Shown one piece after another: positions 35,868 to 44,518 of a DNA stretch of 64,000 nucleotides. Origin of the DNA: Bradyrhizobium campsiandrae (GTDB taxonomy: Bacteria > Pseudomonadota > Alphaproteobacteria > Rhizobiales > Xanthobacteraceae); the NCBI RefSeq assembly GCF_014529705.1, contig NZ_JAANIH010000026.1, positions 1 to 64,000 on the forward strand, in the 5' to 3' direction. A model generated the notes under the pieces. That model did no database searches, was not told the origin of the DNA, and was given only the letters and a program-made list of their open reading frames with translations. A program made the position numbers and the translations under genes. Each line of letters opens with the position of its first letter. The stretch's first letter is position 1.

Positions 35868-35892
35868 TAGCTACGATAGCGGAGCGTGCGGC

Positions 35893-36753
35893 CTAGACCG
35901 CCGTCGACTTCGCGAACTCGACGTAGATCTCACGCAGGCGCGTCGCCATCGGGCCGGGCTTGCCGTCGCCGATCGTCTTGCCGTCGATGGCGACCACCGG
36001 CTGCACGAACGACGAGGCCGAGGTGATGAAGGCCTCCTTGGCGGCAAGCGCTTCGGCGACCGTGAAGGAACGCTCTTCGACGCGGAGCTGACGTTCCTCC
36101 GCGAGCGCGATGACCGCCTTGCGGGTGCAACCGGGCAGGATCGCGTTGGAGTTCTGCCGGGTGACGATGACGTCGTCCTTGGTCAGGATGAACGCCGTCG
36201 ACGACCCGCCCTCGGTGACGTAACCGTCTTCCAGCATCCAGGCTTCGCCTGCACCTGCTTCCGCCGCGGCCTGCTTCGCCAGCACCTGCGCCAGCAACGC
36301 GACGCTCTTGATGTCGCGACGCTCCCAGCGGATGTCGGGGACCGTGATCACGTTGATGCCTGATTTGGCCGAGGGCGCATTGATGATGTCCTTCTCGGAT
36401 GTGAACATCACAAGGCTCGATTTGACGTCGGCCTTGGGGAACGGGAAATCGCGCCCCTTGTCCGCGCCGCGCGTCACCTGGAGATAGACGAGACCGCTTT
36501 CGAGCTTGTTGCGGGCGATCAGCTCCTTCTGGATCTCGGTGATGCGCTCGACGCTTTCAGGCAGCTTGAGCTTGATCTCGCCGACCGAACGCTCGAGCCG
36601 CGCCAGATGCGAGGCGTTGTCGACCAGCTTGCCGCCGAGCACGGCCGAGACCTCGTAGATGCCGTCGGCGAACAGGAAGCCGCGATCGAGCACCGAGATT
36701 TTCGCGTCCGAAAGCGGGACGAATGAGCCGTTGACATAGGCGATCGAGTCCAA
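35893..36753 (-). CDS. dat: D-amino-acid aminotransferase
   Basis: A 286-residue fold-type IV PLP enzyme, the usual Dat length. Seen: IAYVNGSFVPLSDAKISVLDRGFLF split at the start, DGIYEVSAVLGGKLVDN near residue 30, LVYLQVTRGADKGRDF near 90, RRDIKSVALLAQVLAKQ (PLP Lys in DIKS, near 145), and VTEGGSSTAFIL near 175. It transaminates D-amino acids, linking D-alanine and D-glutamate pools in cell-wall metabolism. Start: TTG 36753 follows AGGAGACCTGCC, a strong site, and gives the family N-terminus; the open frame back to 36831 has no similarity. It lies downstream of the amino acid importer, separated by a palindromic repeat. Confidence 0.85.
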   Translation of the reverse strand: MDSIAYVNGSFVPLSDAKISVLDRGFLFADGIYEVSAVLGGKLVDNASHLARLERSVGEIKLKLPESVERITEIQKELIARNKLESGLVYLQVTRGADKGRDFPFPKADVKSSLVMFTSEKDIINAPSAKSGINVITVPDIRWERRDIKSVALLAQVLAKQAAAEAGAGEAWMLEDGYVTEGGSSTAFILTKDDVIVTRQNSNAILPGCTRKAVIALAEERQLRVEERSFTVAEALAAKEAFITSASSFVQPVVAIDGKTIGDGKPGPMATRLREIYVEFAKSTAV

Positions 36754-36825
36754 GGCAGGTCTCCTGGCGGGATGGGGATTTTGGGGCGTTATACGCCAAT
36801 TGAGGAGGGCAAGCACCCCACGTTT

Positions 36826-36935
36826 CGTCATTCCGGGGCATTGGCCTAGCGAATGAGCCCGGAATCCGTTTCACCTCATGGACTGCCGCCCGATGGATTC
36901 CGGACCCGGCCCTGCGGGCCATCCCGGAATGACGG
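36826..36935. repeat. Palindromic interspersed element (CGTCATTCCGGG ends)
   Basis: CGTCATTCCGGG at 36826-36837 is exactly complementary to CCCGGAATGACG at 36923-36934. Inside, GGAATCC and GGATTCC words add a second pairing. The element fills the gap between the importer ATPase gene and dat and could form a large transcript hairpin between them. Its architecture (perfect 12-bp ends, nested GGATT-type dyad) mirrors the element at 53253-53369, although the sequence differs. Confidence 0.7.
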
Positions 36936-36942
36936 CAGGGGG

Positions 36943-37674
36943 CTAGTGCGACAGAATCTTCGACAGGAACTTCTGCGCGCGGTCGCTTCTCGGCTTGCCG
37001 AAGAAGTCGTCCTTCGGCGCGTCCTCGACGATCTCGCCGCGGTCCATAAAGATGACACGGTTGGCGACCTTGCGGGCAAAGCCCATTTCGTGGGTCACGA
37101 CCATCATGGTCATGCCTTCGCGGGCGAGGTCGACCATGACGTCGAGCACCTCGCTCACCATCTCCGGATCGAGCGCCGATGTCGGCTCGTCGAACAGCAT
37201 CACGATCGGATCCATCGCGAGCGCGCGGGCAATGGCGACGCGCTGTTGCTGGCCGCCGGAGAGCTGCGCGGGAAATTTCTGCGCCTGCTCCTTCAGGCCG
37301 ACGCGCTCCAAGAGCTGCATGCCTTTGGCGACCGACTTGTCATGCGCCCGGCCCAGCACCTTCTCCTGCGCAAGGCAGAGATTGTCGATGATCTTCAAAT
37401 GCGGAAACAGCTCGAAGTGCTGGAACACCATGCCGACCCGCGAGCGCAGTTTCGGCAGATTGGTCTTGGGATCATTGACCTTGGTGCCGTCGACGGAGAT
37501 GTCGCCGCTCTGGAACGGCTCCAGCGCGTTGACGCATTTGATCAGCGTCGATTTGCCCGAGCCGGAGGGGCCGCAGACCACCACCACCTCGCCCTTGGTG
37601 ACGCTGGTGGTGCAGTCGGTCAGCACCTGGAAGGTCGGGCTGTACCATTTGTTGACGTGGCTGATTTCGATCAT
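36943..37674 (-). CDS. gltL: Amino acid ABC transporter ATP-binding protein (GltL/GlnQ-like)
   Basis: A 243-residue ABC ATPase. Walker A CGPSGSGKST (about residues 34-43), Q-loop GMVFQHFELFPHL, signature LSGGQQQRVAIARALAMDP (about 138), Walker B VMLFDEPTSALDPE (about 158) and switch His in VVTHEMGFARK. The closest pattern is the polar amino acid importer group GltL/GlnQ/AapP. It energises the permeases encoded just upstream (12 bases away). Last gene of the gltIJKL-type operon. The gene symbol is given by similarity of layout. Confidence 0.92.
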   Translation of the reverse strand: MIEISHVNKWYSPTFQVLTDCTTSVTKGEVVVVCGPSGSGKSTLIKCVNALEPFQSGDISVDGTKVNDPKTNLPKLRSRVGMVFQHFELFPHLKIIDNLCLAQEKVLGRAHDKSVAKGMQLLERVGLKEQAQKFPAQLSGGQQQRVAIARALAMDPIVMLFDEPTSALDPEMVSEVLDVMVDLAREGMTMMVVTHEMGFARKVANRVIFMDRGEIVEDAPKDDFFGKPRSDRAQKFLSKILSH

Positions 37675-37686
37675 GACCGATACGCT

Positions 37687-38379
37687 CTACCGTATGATGG
37701 CGATGCGCGACTGCAGGCGGCGAACGCCGAAAGACGCGATACAGGAAATGGTGAAGTAGACGACCGCTGCGAACAAATACATCTCGACCAGACGTCCGTC
37801 GCGCTGTGCGACCTTGCTGGCGGCACCGAGGAAATCGGTGATCGACAGCACGTAGACCAGCGAGGTGTCCTGGAACAGCACGATGGTCTGCGTGATCAGC
37901 ACCGGCAGCATGTTTCGGAAGGCCTGCGGCAGCACGACGTAGCGCATGGTCTGCGCGTAGGTCAGACCGAGCGCGCTGGCGGCAGCCGGCTGCCCACGCG
38001 AGATCGACTGGATGCCGGCGCGCATGATCTCGGAGAAGTAGGCCGCCTCGAACATGATGAAGGTGATGAGCGAGGAGGCGAACGCGCCGACGCTGATCGG
38101 GCGCGAGGCCCCGGTCAGCCACTGCCCGATATAGGGCACCAGGAAGTAGAACCAGAAGATCACCAGCACCAGCGGCAGCGAGCGCATGAAGTCGACATAG
38201 ATGCCGGCGATGCGCCCGAGCGTCTTGAGACCGGAGAGCCGCATCAGGGCGAGCGCGGTGCCGAACACCAGGCCGCCGAGCGCTGCGAGCGCCGTCAGCG
38301 TCAGCGTGAACGTCATGCCCTCGTAGAACAGGTAGGGCAGTGCGCGGCGGATGACATCGAAATCGAAATTGGCGAGCAT
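37687..38379 (-). CDS. gltK: Amino acid ABC transporter permease (GltK-like)
   Basis: A 230-residue inner-membrane permease of the HisM/GltK class with about five membrane helices. N-terminal MLANFDFDVIRRALPYLFYEG leads to the first helix; the EAA loop is MRAGIQSISRGQPAAASALG followed by LTYAQTMRYVVLPQAFRNMLP (about residues 125-165), which contacts the ATPase. It overlaps closely with its partner permease, the genes being 3 bases apart. Together they form the heterodimeric channel for a polar amino acid, probably glutamate or aspartate. Confidence 0.92.
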   Translation of the reverse strand: MLANFDFDVIRRALPYLFYEGMTFTLTLTALAALGGLVFGTALALMRLSGLKTLGRIAGIYVDFMRSLPLVLVIFWFYFLVPYIGQWLTGASRPISVGAFASSLITFIMFEAAYFSEIMRAGIQSISRGQPAAASALGLTYAQTMRYVVLPQAFRNMLPVLITQTIVLFQDTSLVYVLSITDFLGAASKVAQRDGRLVEMYLFAAVVYFTISCIASFGVRRLQSRIAIIR

Positions 38380-38382
38380 CGC

Positions 38383-39114
38383 TTACTTCCCCGTGATGTA
38401 GCCGGGGATCGCGACCCAGCGCTCGAGGAAGCGCATTCCGGTCACGACGACGGCGTTGACGAGGAGGTAGAGAAGGGTCGCGGCGGTGAAGGCCTCGAAC
38501 ACCTGGAACGAGAATTCCTGCATCGAGCGCGCCTGCCCGGTCAATTCGAGCAGGCCGATGGTGATGGCGACCGCGGTATTCTTGATGGTATTGAGGAATT
38601 CGGACGTCAGCGGCGGCAGGATGATGCGAAACGCCATCGGCAGCAGCACGTAGCGGTAACCCTGCACGGTGGTGAGACCGAGCGCGGTCGCCGCCATCTT
38701 CTGGCCGCGCGGCAGCGACGAGATGCCGGCCTGCAGCTGCACGGCGACGCGCGCCGACATGAACAGGCCGATGCCGATCGCGGCCGTCCAGAACGGCGCA
38801 TTCGGCAATTGCTTCAGCCACAATCCGGCGGCCCGGGGCAGGATCTCCGGCAACACGAAGAACCACAGGAACAGCTGCACCAGCAGCGGCATGTTCCGGA
38901 AGAATTCGACGTAGCAGAAGCCGAACCAGGAAGCGCCTTTCGATGGTAACGTGCGCATGACGCCGACGATCGAGCCGGTGATCAGTGCGATGATCCAGGC
39001 CAACACCGCGGTTTTGAGGGTCAGCGCCAGTCCCGACAGCAGCATGTCGAGATAGCTGCCGGTCCCCATCGGGTTCGGCTGGAAAAAGATTCCCCAGTTC
39101 CAGTTGTAGTTCAC
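38383..39114 (-). CDS. gltJ: Amino acid ABC transporter permease (GltJ-like)
   Basis: A 243-residue permease of the same class. N-terminal MNYNWNWGIFFQPNPMGTGSY is characteristic of GltJ proteins. The EAA loop reads LQAGISSLPRGQKMAATALG then LTTVQGYRYVLLPMAFRIILP (about residues 128-168). Around residue 75, FGFCYVEFFRNMPLLVQLFLW is the conserved segment preceding the pore helices. ATG 39114; 117 bases separate it from the binding-protein gene upstream. Confidence 0.93.
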   Translation of the reverse strand: MNYNWNWGIFFQPNPMGTGSYLDMLLSGLALTLKTAVLAWIIALITGSIVGVMRTLPSKGASWFGFCYVEFFRNMPLLVQLFLWFFVLPEILPRAAGLWLKQLPNAPFWTAAIGIGLFMSARVAVQLQAGISSLPRGQKMAATALGLTTVQGYRYVLLPMAFRIILPPLTSEFLNTIKNTAVAITIGLLELTGQARSMQEFSFQVFEAFTAATLLYLLVNAVVVTGMRFLERWVAIPGYITGK

Positions 39115-39230
39115 GTGCCCCCCGCGCGAACGCGCCAGTGATGGATGTCCCGACGCCTATGCAAATGTCCGGCCACCCTGGTGTCAAGAGTGGCCGGACA
39201 TGATCCCGATCGAAAGATCGAGGTTATATC

Positions 39231-40142
39231 TTACTTGTAGTCGTCCGGATTCGGCGAGTCCGACGGCTTGGCGAATTCATGCTTCAGCTCATCCGAAATC
39301 GGCGTGTTGAGATTCAGGCCCTTCGGCGGGATCTTCTGGGTGAACCATTTGTCGTAGATCTTCTGGCCTTCGCCGGAGGTGTAGAGCGCGGCGGTTGCCG
39401 CATCGACCACCTTCTTGAACGCCGCATCGTCCTTGCGCAGCATGATGCCGTAAGGCTCGGGCTTCGAGAACGCGTCCTTCGAGATCACGTAGTCGTCCGG
39501 CGACTTCGAGCCGGCAACGAGGCTCGCGAGCAGGATGTCGTCCATGACGAACGCGACCGCACGGTCGGTCTCGACCATCAAGAAGGCTTCGGCGTGGTCC
39601 TTGGCCGGAATGATGTTGGCGCCGAGGCCCTTCGCGACATTGGCTTCGGTGAGCTGCTTGATGTTGGTGGTGCCGGCGGTGGAGACCACCGTCTTGCCCT
39701 TGAGATCGTCGATCGACTTCAGGCCGCTCGACTTCTTGAACACGTAACGGCTCGCGGTCAGGAAGTGCGTGTTGGTGAACGACACCTGCTTCTGGCGCTC
39801 GGCATTGTTGGTGGTCGAGCCGCATTCGAGGTCGATGGTGCCGTTGGCCATCAGCGGAATACGCGTCGCCGAGGTGACGGGATTGAGCTTGACCTCGAGC
39901 TTGTCGAGCTTGAGCTCCTTCTTCACGGCGTCGACGATCTTGTAGCAGATGTCCATCGCGAACCCGACGGGCTTCTGGTTGTCGTCGAGATAGGAGAACG
40001 GGATCGAGGAGTCGCGGAAGCCCAGCGTGATGGCGCCGGTGTCCTTGATGTTCTTCAGCGTGCCGGTCAGCTCCTGGGCCCCGGCCTGGCTGACGACGAA
40101 GGTCGCGGCGAGCGCGAGCCCGATGTGACGGAAATGCTTCAC
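39231..40142 (-). CDS. gltI: Glutamate/aspartate ABC transporter substrate-binding protein
   Basis: A 303-residue periplasmic binding protein. The N-terminus has a signal peptide (HFRHIGLALAATFVVSQAGAQ, cut at about residue 22). The SBP_bac_3 domain shows GAITLGFRDSSIPFSYLDDN (substrate-pocket start), KPVGFAMDICYKIVDA, ECGSTTNNAERQKQVSFTNT and TVVSTAGTTNIKQL, which match GltI/GltB of E. coli and AatJ. Start: GTG 40142 preceded by AAAGGGGACAAAAAA is preferred; the frame is open to 40184. It heads the gltIJKL operon, delivering acidic amino acids to the permeases. Confidence 0.93.
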   Translation of the reverse strand: MKHFRHIGLALAATFVVSQAGAQELTGTLKNIKDTGAITLGFRDSSIPFSYLDDNQKPVGFAMDICYKIVDAVKKELKLDKLEVKLNPVTSATRIPLMANGTIDLECGSTTNNAERQKQVSFTNTHFLTASRYVFKKSSGLKSIDDLKGKTVVSTAGTTNIKQLTEANVAKGLGANIIPAKDHAEAFLMVETDRAVAFVMDDILLASLVAGSKSPDDYVISKDAFSKPEPYGIMLRKDDAAFKKVVDAATAALYTSGEGQKIYDKWFTQKIPPKGLNLNTPISDELKHEFAKPSDSPNPDDYK

Positions 40143-40241
40143 TTTTTTGTCCCCTTTCAGGATGATGCGGCCGGATGCAAGCACAAATCGGCCCGGATTA
40201 GAATGTGACTTTTGGCGGGATCGCGGCTCAGGTTAACTGGC

Positions 40242-41639
40242 TCAGGTCCGCGGCTTTGTCAGCGGCCCCGGCAATTCCCCGAGATCCCAGAACAGCCCTG
40301 CCATGACCGTCAAGGCCTCTTCGGTCAATGGCAGCAGAATGTGCTCGTTCGGCGCGTGCTGGGAGCAGCCGGGATAGGAGTGCGGGACCCAGATCGTCGG
40401 CAGGCCAAGTATTTCGGAAAACACGTCATTCGGCAGCGAGCCGCCGAAATTTGGCAGCACCGCCGGCGCCTTGCCGGTGGTGTTCTGGACGGAATCGGCC
40501 GCCCATTTGATCCAGGGGCTGTCGAAATCGGTGCGCGATGCGGCAAAGCTCTGGGCCGCGCGTACCTCGACCATGGGAAAGCCGCGTTCGACCAGATGGG
40601 CCCTGATAGCATCGATCAGGCCGTCGACCTTGGTGCCGACCACGAAACGCAGCTGCAGCACGGCATTGGCGTGACCGGGAATCGCATTGGCCGGCTTTTC
40701 GATATTGCCCGACGACATCGCCAATACCTCCAGCGTGTTCCAGGCATAGAGCCGCTCCGCCGCGGACAGGCCCTCCTCGCCCCAATTGTCCGCCAGCGCA
40801 GGCTCGTCCTCGGTCGGCACCACCTGCACATCGGCCAGATAGCTGCGGATCTGGTTGGTCAGCCGCGGCGGCTTCAGCGCCTCGAGCTGAATCCGGCCAT
40901 GGCCGTCGACCAGCGTCGAGATCGCATTGACCAGGATGGTCGCGGGATTGGCGAGCACGCCGCCCCAATTGCCGGAATGGTGGCCGCCGTCGCGCAAGGC
41001 GACGTCGAGATGAATGCGGATGCCGCCGCGGCAGCCCAGGAACAGTGTCGGCCGGTCCGCCGACAGCCGCGGCCCGTCGGAAGCCATGAACAGATCGGCC
41101 TTGAGCGCGTCGCGGTTGAGGTCGCAGACCTTGCCGAGATCTGGCGAGCCGATCTCCTCGCCCATCTCGACGATGAATTTGGCATTGAAGCCGAGCTTGC
41201 CGCCGCGGGCCTCGCGCACCGCGCGGAGCGCGGCCATGTTGATGCTGTGCTGGCCCTTGTTATCGGCGGTGCCGCGGCCATAGAGGCGAATGCCCGAGGC
41301 GGTCGTGCGCCAGGGATCGCGACCCTCGCGCCACTCGCCCTCCATGCCGTCGACGACGTCGCCATGGCCGTAGATCAGGACGGTCGGAGCCGAGGCGCTC
41401 TCGTGATGCTCGGCAAACAGGAACGGCGACTTGCCGCTCGGCGATTCCACGATGCGGCTGTCGAAATCGAGGGCGGCAAAGGACGGCACCATCTCCTGCT
41501 CCAGATAGGCGCGCAGCTCGGGGCCGCGCGAGCCATTCTGGCTCTCGGTCTTGAAGGCGACGCGGCGGTCGAGTTCAGCAAGGAACGCACCGGATTTGAA
41601 GTCGTCCCGGGCGCGGGCGATGGCGTCGGCTCTGGTCAT
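40242..41639 (-). CDS. M20-family metallopeptidase / amidohydrolase
   Basis: About 465 residues, M20 dipeptidase-like. Metal and catalytic residues seen: LIYGHGDVVDG (His and Asp, near residue 95), GRGTADNKGQH (bridging Asp, near 130), EMGEEIGSPDLG (Glu-Glu, near 168) and a C-terminal PHSYPGCSQHAPNEH (last His). The insertion between carries the dimerisation domain. It hydrolyses short peptides or N-acyl amino acids in the cytoplasm; no signal peptide is seen. ATG 41639 is chosen over TTG 41654. It is divergent from the monooxygenase at 41914 and next to the acidic amino acid importer, so release or use of peptide-derived amino acids is possible. Confidence 0.87.
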   Translation of the reverse strand: MTRADAIARARDDFKSGAFLAELDRRVAFKTESQNGSRGPELRAYLEQEMVPSFAALDFDSRIVESPSGKSPFLFAEHHESASAPTVLIYGHGDVVDGMEGEWREGRDPWRTTASGIRLYGRGTADNKGQHSINMAALRAVREARGGKLGFNAKFIVEMGEEIGSPDLGKVCDLNRDALKADLFMASDGPRLSADRPTLFLGCRGGIRIHLDVALRDGGHHSGNWGGVLANPATILVNAISTLVDGHGRIQLEALKPPRLTNQIRSYLADVQVVPTEDEPALADNWGEEGLSAAERLYAWNTLEVLAMSSGNIEKPANAIPGHANAVLQLRFVVGTKVDGLIDAIRAHLVERGFPMVEVRAAQSFAASRTDFDSPWIKWAADSVQNTTGKAPAVLPNFGGSLPNDVFSEILGLPTIWVPHSYPGCSQHAPNEHILLPLTEEALTVMAGLFWDLGELPGPLTKPRT

Positions 41640-41738
41640 TGGTATCGTCTTCAACTTGATGAAACGAGGCAGCGTAGCGGGCTATGCCGGCGCTCGAAAA
41701 GTGGCGGGACTTGCGATTTCGTTCTTGCTCTCTTGAGA

Positions 41739-41825
41739 TTGGCTTGCCAAGGGGCTGCAGCCCGCTGATTTTGGCCTTGCCGATGCCAAGCCATCTATCC
41801 TTGGCCCTTGCCAAGGGCCAAGGAT
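41739..41825. promoter_or_regulatory. Cluster of TTGGC...GCCAA palindromes upstream of monooxygenase
   Basis: Three related dyads lie in the 274-bp divergent gap: TTGGCTTGCCAA (41739-41750), TTGGCC..TTGCCGATGCCAA (about 41771-41788) and a perfect 13-bp arm pair ATCCTTGGCCCTT-GCC-AAGGGCCAAGGAT (41797-41825). The last ends 88 bases before the monooxygenase start. Repeated dyads sharing the TTGGC core suggest several binding sites for one dimeric regulator, though none is encoded beside them. Confidence 0.5.
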
Positions 41826-41913
41826 ATGCAAGAACTTCGCCAGATTGGGGCGCACGTCTATCATTCGAAGAGCGCTCGGTACAGGGCGCCAAAGGGACCA
41901 GCAAGGGACCAGC

Positions 41914-43293
41914 ATGGCCAAAGAGATCAGGCTCAACGCATTTGCGATGAATTGCGTCGCGCATCAATCACCGGGGCTGTGGACCCATCCGCGCGACCGC
42001 ACGGCCGAATATAACCGCCTGCCCTATTGGATCGATCTCGCCAAGACGCTGGAGCGTGGCCGCTTCGACGGGCTGTTCCTGGCCGACGTGCTCGGCGTCT
42101 ACGACGTCTATGGCAACAGCCCTGACGCGGCCTTGCGCAATGCAGCACAGACTCCGTCCAACGAACCGCTGCTGCTGCTGTCGGCGATGGCCGCCGTGAC
42201 GAAAAATCTGGGCTTCGGCGTCACCAGTAACCTGTCCTTCGAGCCGCCCTACCCGTTCGCGCGGCGAATGTCGACGCTCGACCATCTCACCGAGGGGCGG
42301 GTCGGCTGGAACGTCGTCACCGGCTATCTCGACAGCGCCGCGCGTGGCGCCGGCAAGGACAAGCAGACCGGGCACGACGACCGCTACGACATCGCCGACG
42401 AATATATGGAGGTGGTCTACAAGCTCTGGGAAGGCAGCTGGGAGGACGATGCGGTGCTGCGCGATCGCAAGCGCGGCATCTTCACCGATCCCTCAAAGGT
42501 TCATCGCATCACTCACGAGAGTGCGAATTACCGCATCAACAACACCATCCATTTGAGCGAGCCGTCGCCGCAGCGCACGCCGGTGCTGTACCAGGCCGGC
42601 ACCTCGCCGCGCGGCCGGCAATTCGCCGCCAAGCACGCCGAATGCGTGTTCATGTCGGGGCCATCGGCCAAGATCATTGCGCCGCGGGTCGCCGCGATCC
42701 GCGAGGAAGCGGCCAAGCTCGGCCGCAACCCGGCCGAGATCCTGATGTTCAACATGATGACGATCATCCTCGGCAACACCGAGGCTGAAGCTGCGGCGAA
42801 ATATGCCGACTACCGCTCGCACATCAACCCGGAAGGCGCGCTCGCCCTGATGTCGGGCTGGACCGGCATCGACTTCTCCGGCTATGAGCTCGACCAGCAG
42901 GTGCGTCACGTCCAGAATGATGCCGGCCGCAGCGCACTCGACAACGTCACCCGCGGCGATCCCGATCGGGTCTGGACCGTGCGCGACGTCATCGAGCATG
43001 TCGGCATCGGCGGCGCCGGCCCGGTTGTAACAGGCACGCCCGAAAGCGTCGCCGACAAGATCGAGGACTGGTTCGAGAAAACCGACGTCGACGGCCTCAA
43101 CGTCGCGTTTGCGATCTCGCCCGGCGATTTCGAGGATATCGCCGACATGCTGGTGCCGGAACTTACCAAGCGCGGGCGGTACAAGCCGGAATACGCGAAA
43201 GGTACACTGCGGGAAAAGCTATTCGGCGCGGGTCGCGCCAGGCTCGACGGACCGCATCCGGCGGCGGGGTATCGGGTGGGGAGGACGGGGTAG
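41914..43293 (+). CDS. NtaA/SnaA/DszA-family FMN-dependent monooxygenase
   Basis: A 459-residue luciferase-like monooxygenase, second of this branch in the window. Seen: IRLNAFAMNCVAHQSPGLW at the N-terminus, ERGRFDGLFLADVLGVYDVYG near residue 45, HLTEGRVGWNVVTGYLDSAA near 130, QAGTSPRGRQFAAKHAECVF near 225 and VGIGGAGPVVTGTPESVADK near 365. ATG 41914 is preceded by CAAGGGACCAGC; the frame continues to 41845 without family similarity. It requires a separate flavin reductase, not encoded here. Alone in its transcription unit, with multiple palindromes upstream, it is probably a scavenging enzyme for organosulfur or related compounds (inference). Confidence 0.88.
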   Translation: MAKEIRLNAFAMNCVAHQSPGLWTHPRDRTAEYNRLPYWIDLAKTLERGRFDGLFLADVLGVYDVYGNSPDAALRNAAQTPSNEPLLLLSAMAAVTKNLGFGVTSNLSFEPPYPFARRMSTLDHLTEGRVGWNVVTGYLDSAARGAGKDKQTGHDDRYDIADEYMEVVYKLWEGSWEDDAVLRDRKRGIFTDPSKVHRITHESANYRINNTIHLSEPSPQRTPVLYQAGTSPRGRQFAAKHAECVFMSGPSAKIIAPRVAAIREEAAKLGRNPAEILMFNMMTIILGNTEAEAAAKYADYRSHINPEGALALMSGWTGIDFSGYELDQQVRHVQNDAGRSALDNVTRGDPDRVWTVRDVIEHVGIGGAGPVVTGTPESVADKIEDWFEKTDVDGLNVAFAISPGDFEDIADMLVPELTKRGRYKPEYAKGTLREKLFGAGRARLDGPHPAAGYRVGRTG

Positions 43294-43313
43294 AGCCCAC
43301 CTCGCGCACCAAT

Positions 43314-44501
43314 CTATCGTGTCTCCGCTGCGACCCGGCGACAGTCGAGCCATTTGATGAAGTCGACCGCTGGTCGCTTGATGAGATCGACCATGACCAC
43401 GCGCGCTTTCGCGTCGGTATCATGGAAGAGAATGACCCCGCGGCGCCAGAGCAGCATAAGCGCAAAGACGCGGCGTTCGATCTCAGCCGGCGTCAGACCT
43501 GACTGCCAATCTTGAGAATCGATATTCCAAAGCACGACCTTCAAGTTCTGCGCGGCAAAAAAGACTCCGCTTCCCGGCAGTCGCTGCCCGTAGGGCGGCC
43601 GGAAGAGCGCGACCCGGGAATTCGGCACGGTCGCTCCGACCAAGGCCAGGCTTCGCACAACCGATTCCTGCCATTGTGGCCAAGTGGTGTGAGGATAATG
43701 GCTCCATCCGTGTGAACCGACGCACATCCCCGCATAGAGATCGTCGAGTGTACGGACGGATGTCGTTTGCGCGCGGGCCCGCATCCGCTCGCCCAGGACA
43801 AAGAAAATTCCGTTGATGCCGCTTCTGCGAAGCCATTCGATCAACTGAATCGTGGTGTCAGCGCCCGACCCCATAACTTCGCTTGGGCCATCATCGAACG
43901 TCAACACGAATTGCCGGTCCGCCAGCTCCCAGCCCTGTAACTCCCTGTCGTTGTAAACGTCGATCTCGCTGCTGACACGTGGAAACAGTGCGGCCAATCG
44001 AAGAAGTTCCCTGAGATAAATCTTGTGAAACTTGATCGCGTCATAGAGCCATGGCCGGTAGCGCTCGTCGACGCTGCTTTCAGACAGCGCGAGTGCGGCG
44101 TTTCGTAGATCTTGAGCCTCAGTGTTCACGGGACAGAAGACACCGGAAATGCCGCATCCCTCGATCGCGATCGCATAATTCGCTGCAAGAATACGCCAGA
44201 GCCTGCGGCGCACGCGCTCGACCGACGGCATGTCTACGACATCGACATCCAGCTGCGCTTTCAGTTCCGGCACCGTGAGGTTTTCGCTCTCGGCAAGGGC
44301 GCGAGCGAACACCAACTCCTCGGCTCGCGATCTCCGGTCAAACGCGCCCGAGGAATCGATCGCATCCGGCCAAGTCTCCCGGCGATGGACCGCGACCTGC
44401 GACGGACCCGCGGCATTCGCGCTTGCGAGCGGAGCGACGATGCCCATGGCAATCAGCAAAACCGCCGCTGGTCCAAATAAGTTCGGCCGGCTCTGGCTCA
44501 T
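43314..44501 (-). CDS. Secreted NodB-type polysaccharide deacetylase
   Basis: About 395 residues with an N-terminal signal peptide (AAVLLIAMGIVAPLASANAAG). A 150-residue unknown N-terminal domain precedes the NodB homology domain. Motifs: VLTFDDGPSE (Asp-Asp metal/catalytic pair, about residue 207), SHGWSHYPHT (two metal His, about 275), RPPYGQRLPG, WNIDSQDW and GVILFHDTDAK (catalytic His). All active-site residues are present, so it should N-deacetylate a peptidoglycan or extracellular amino sugar in the periplasm. ATG 44501 is 17 bases after the transglycosylase stop; last gene of an exported-protein cluster. Convergent with the monooxygenase. Confidence 0.88.
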   Translation of the reverse strand: MSQSRPNLFGPAAVLLIAMGIVAPLASANAAGPSQVAVHRRETWPDAIDSSGAFDRRSRAEELVFARALAESENLTVPELKAQLDVDVVDMPSVERVRRRLWRILAANYAIAIEGCGISGVFCPVNTEAQDLRNAALALSESSVDERYRPWLYDAIKFHKIYLRELLRLAALFPRVSSEIDVYNDRELQGWELADRQFVLTFDDGPSEVMGSGADTTIQLIEWLRRSGINGIFFVLGERMRARAQTTSVRTLDDLYAGMCVGSHGWSHYPHTTWPQWQESVVRSLALVGATVPNSRVALFRPPYGQRLPGSGVFFAAQNLKVVLWNIDSQDWQSGLTPAEIERRVFALMLLWRRGVILFHDTDAKARVVMVDLIKRPAVDFIKWLDCRRVAAETR

Positions 44502-44518
44502 TGGAACAGTCCGCAACC

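Noticed and set aside
36853..38949. 698-codon plus-strand open frame, and a 571-codon minus-strand frame at 37472-39187
   Set aside because: Both overlap the importer genes, whose Walker, EAA-loop and operon features are unambiguous.
41845..41913. Upstream extension of the monooxygenase
   Set aside because: The extra 23 residues do not match the family and the ATG at 41914 has a good ribosome site.
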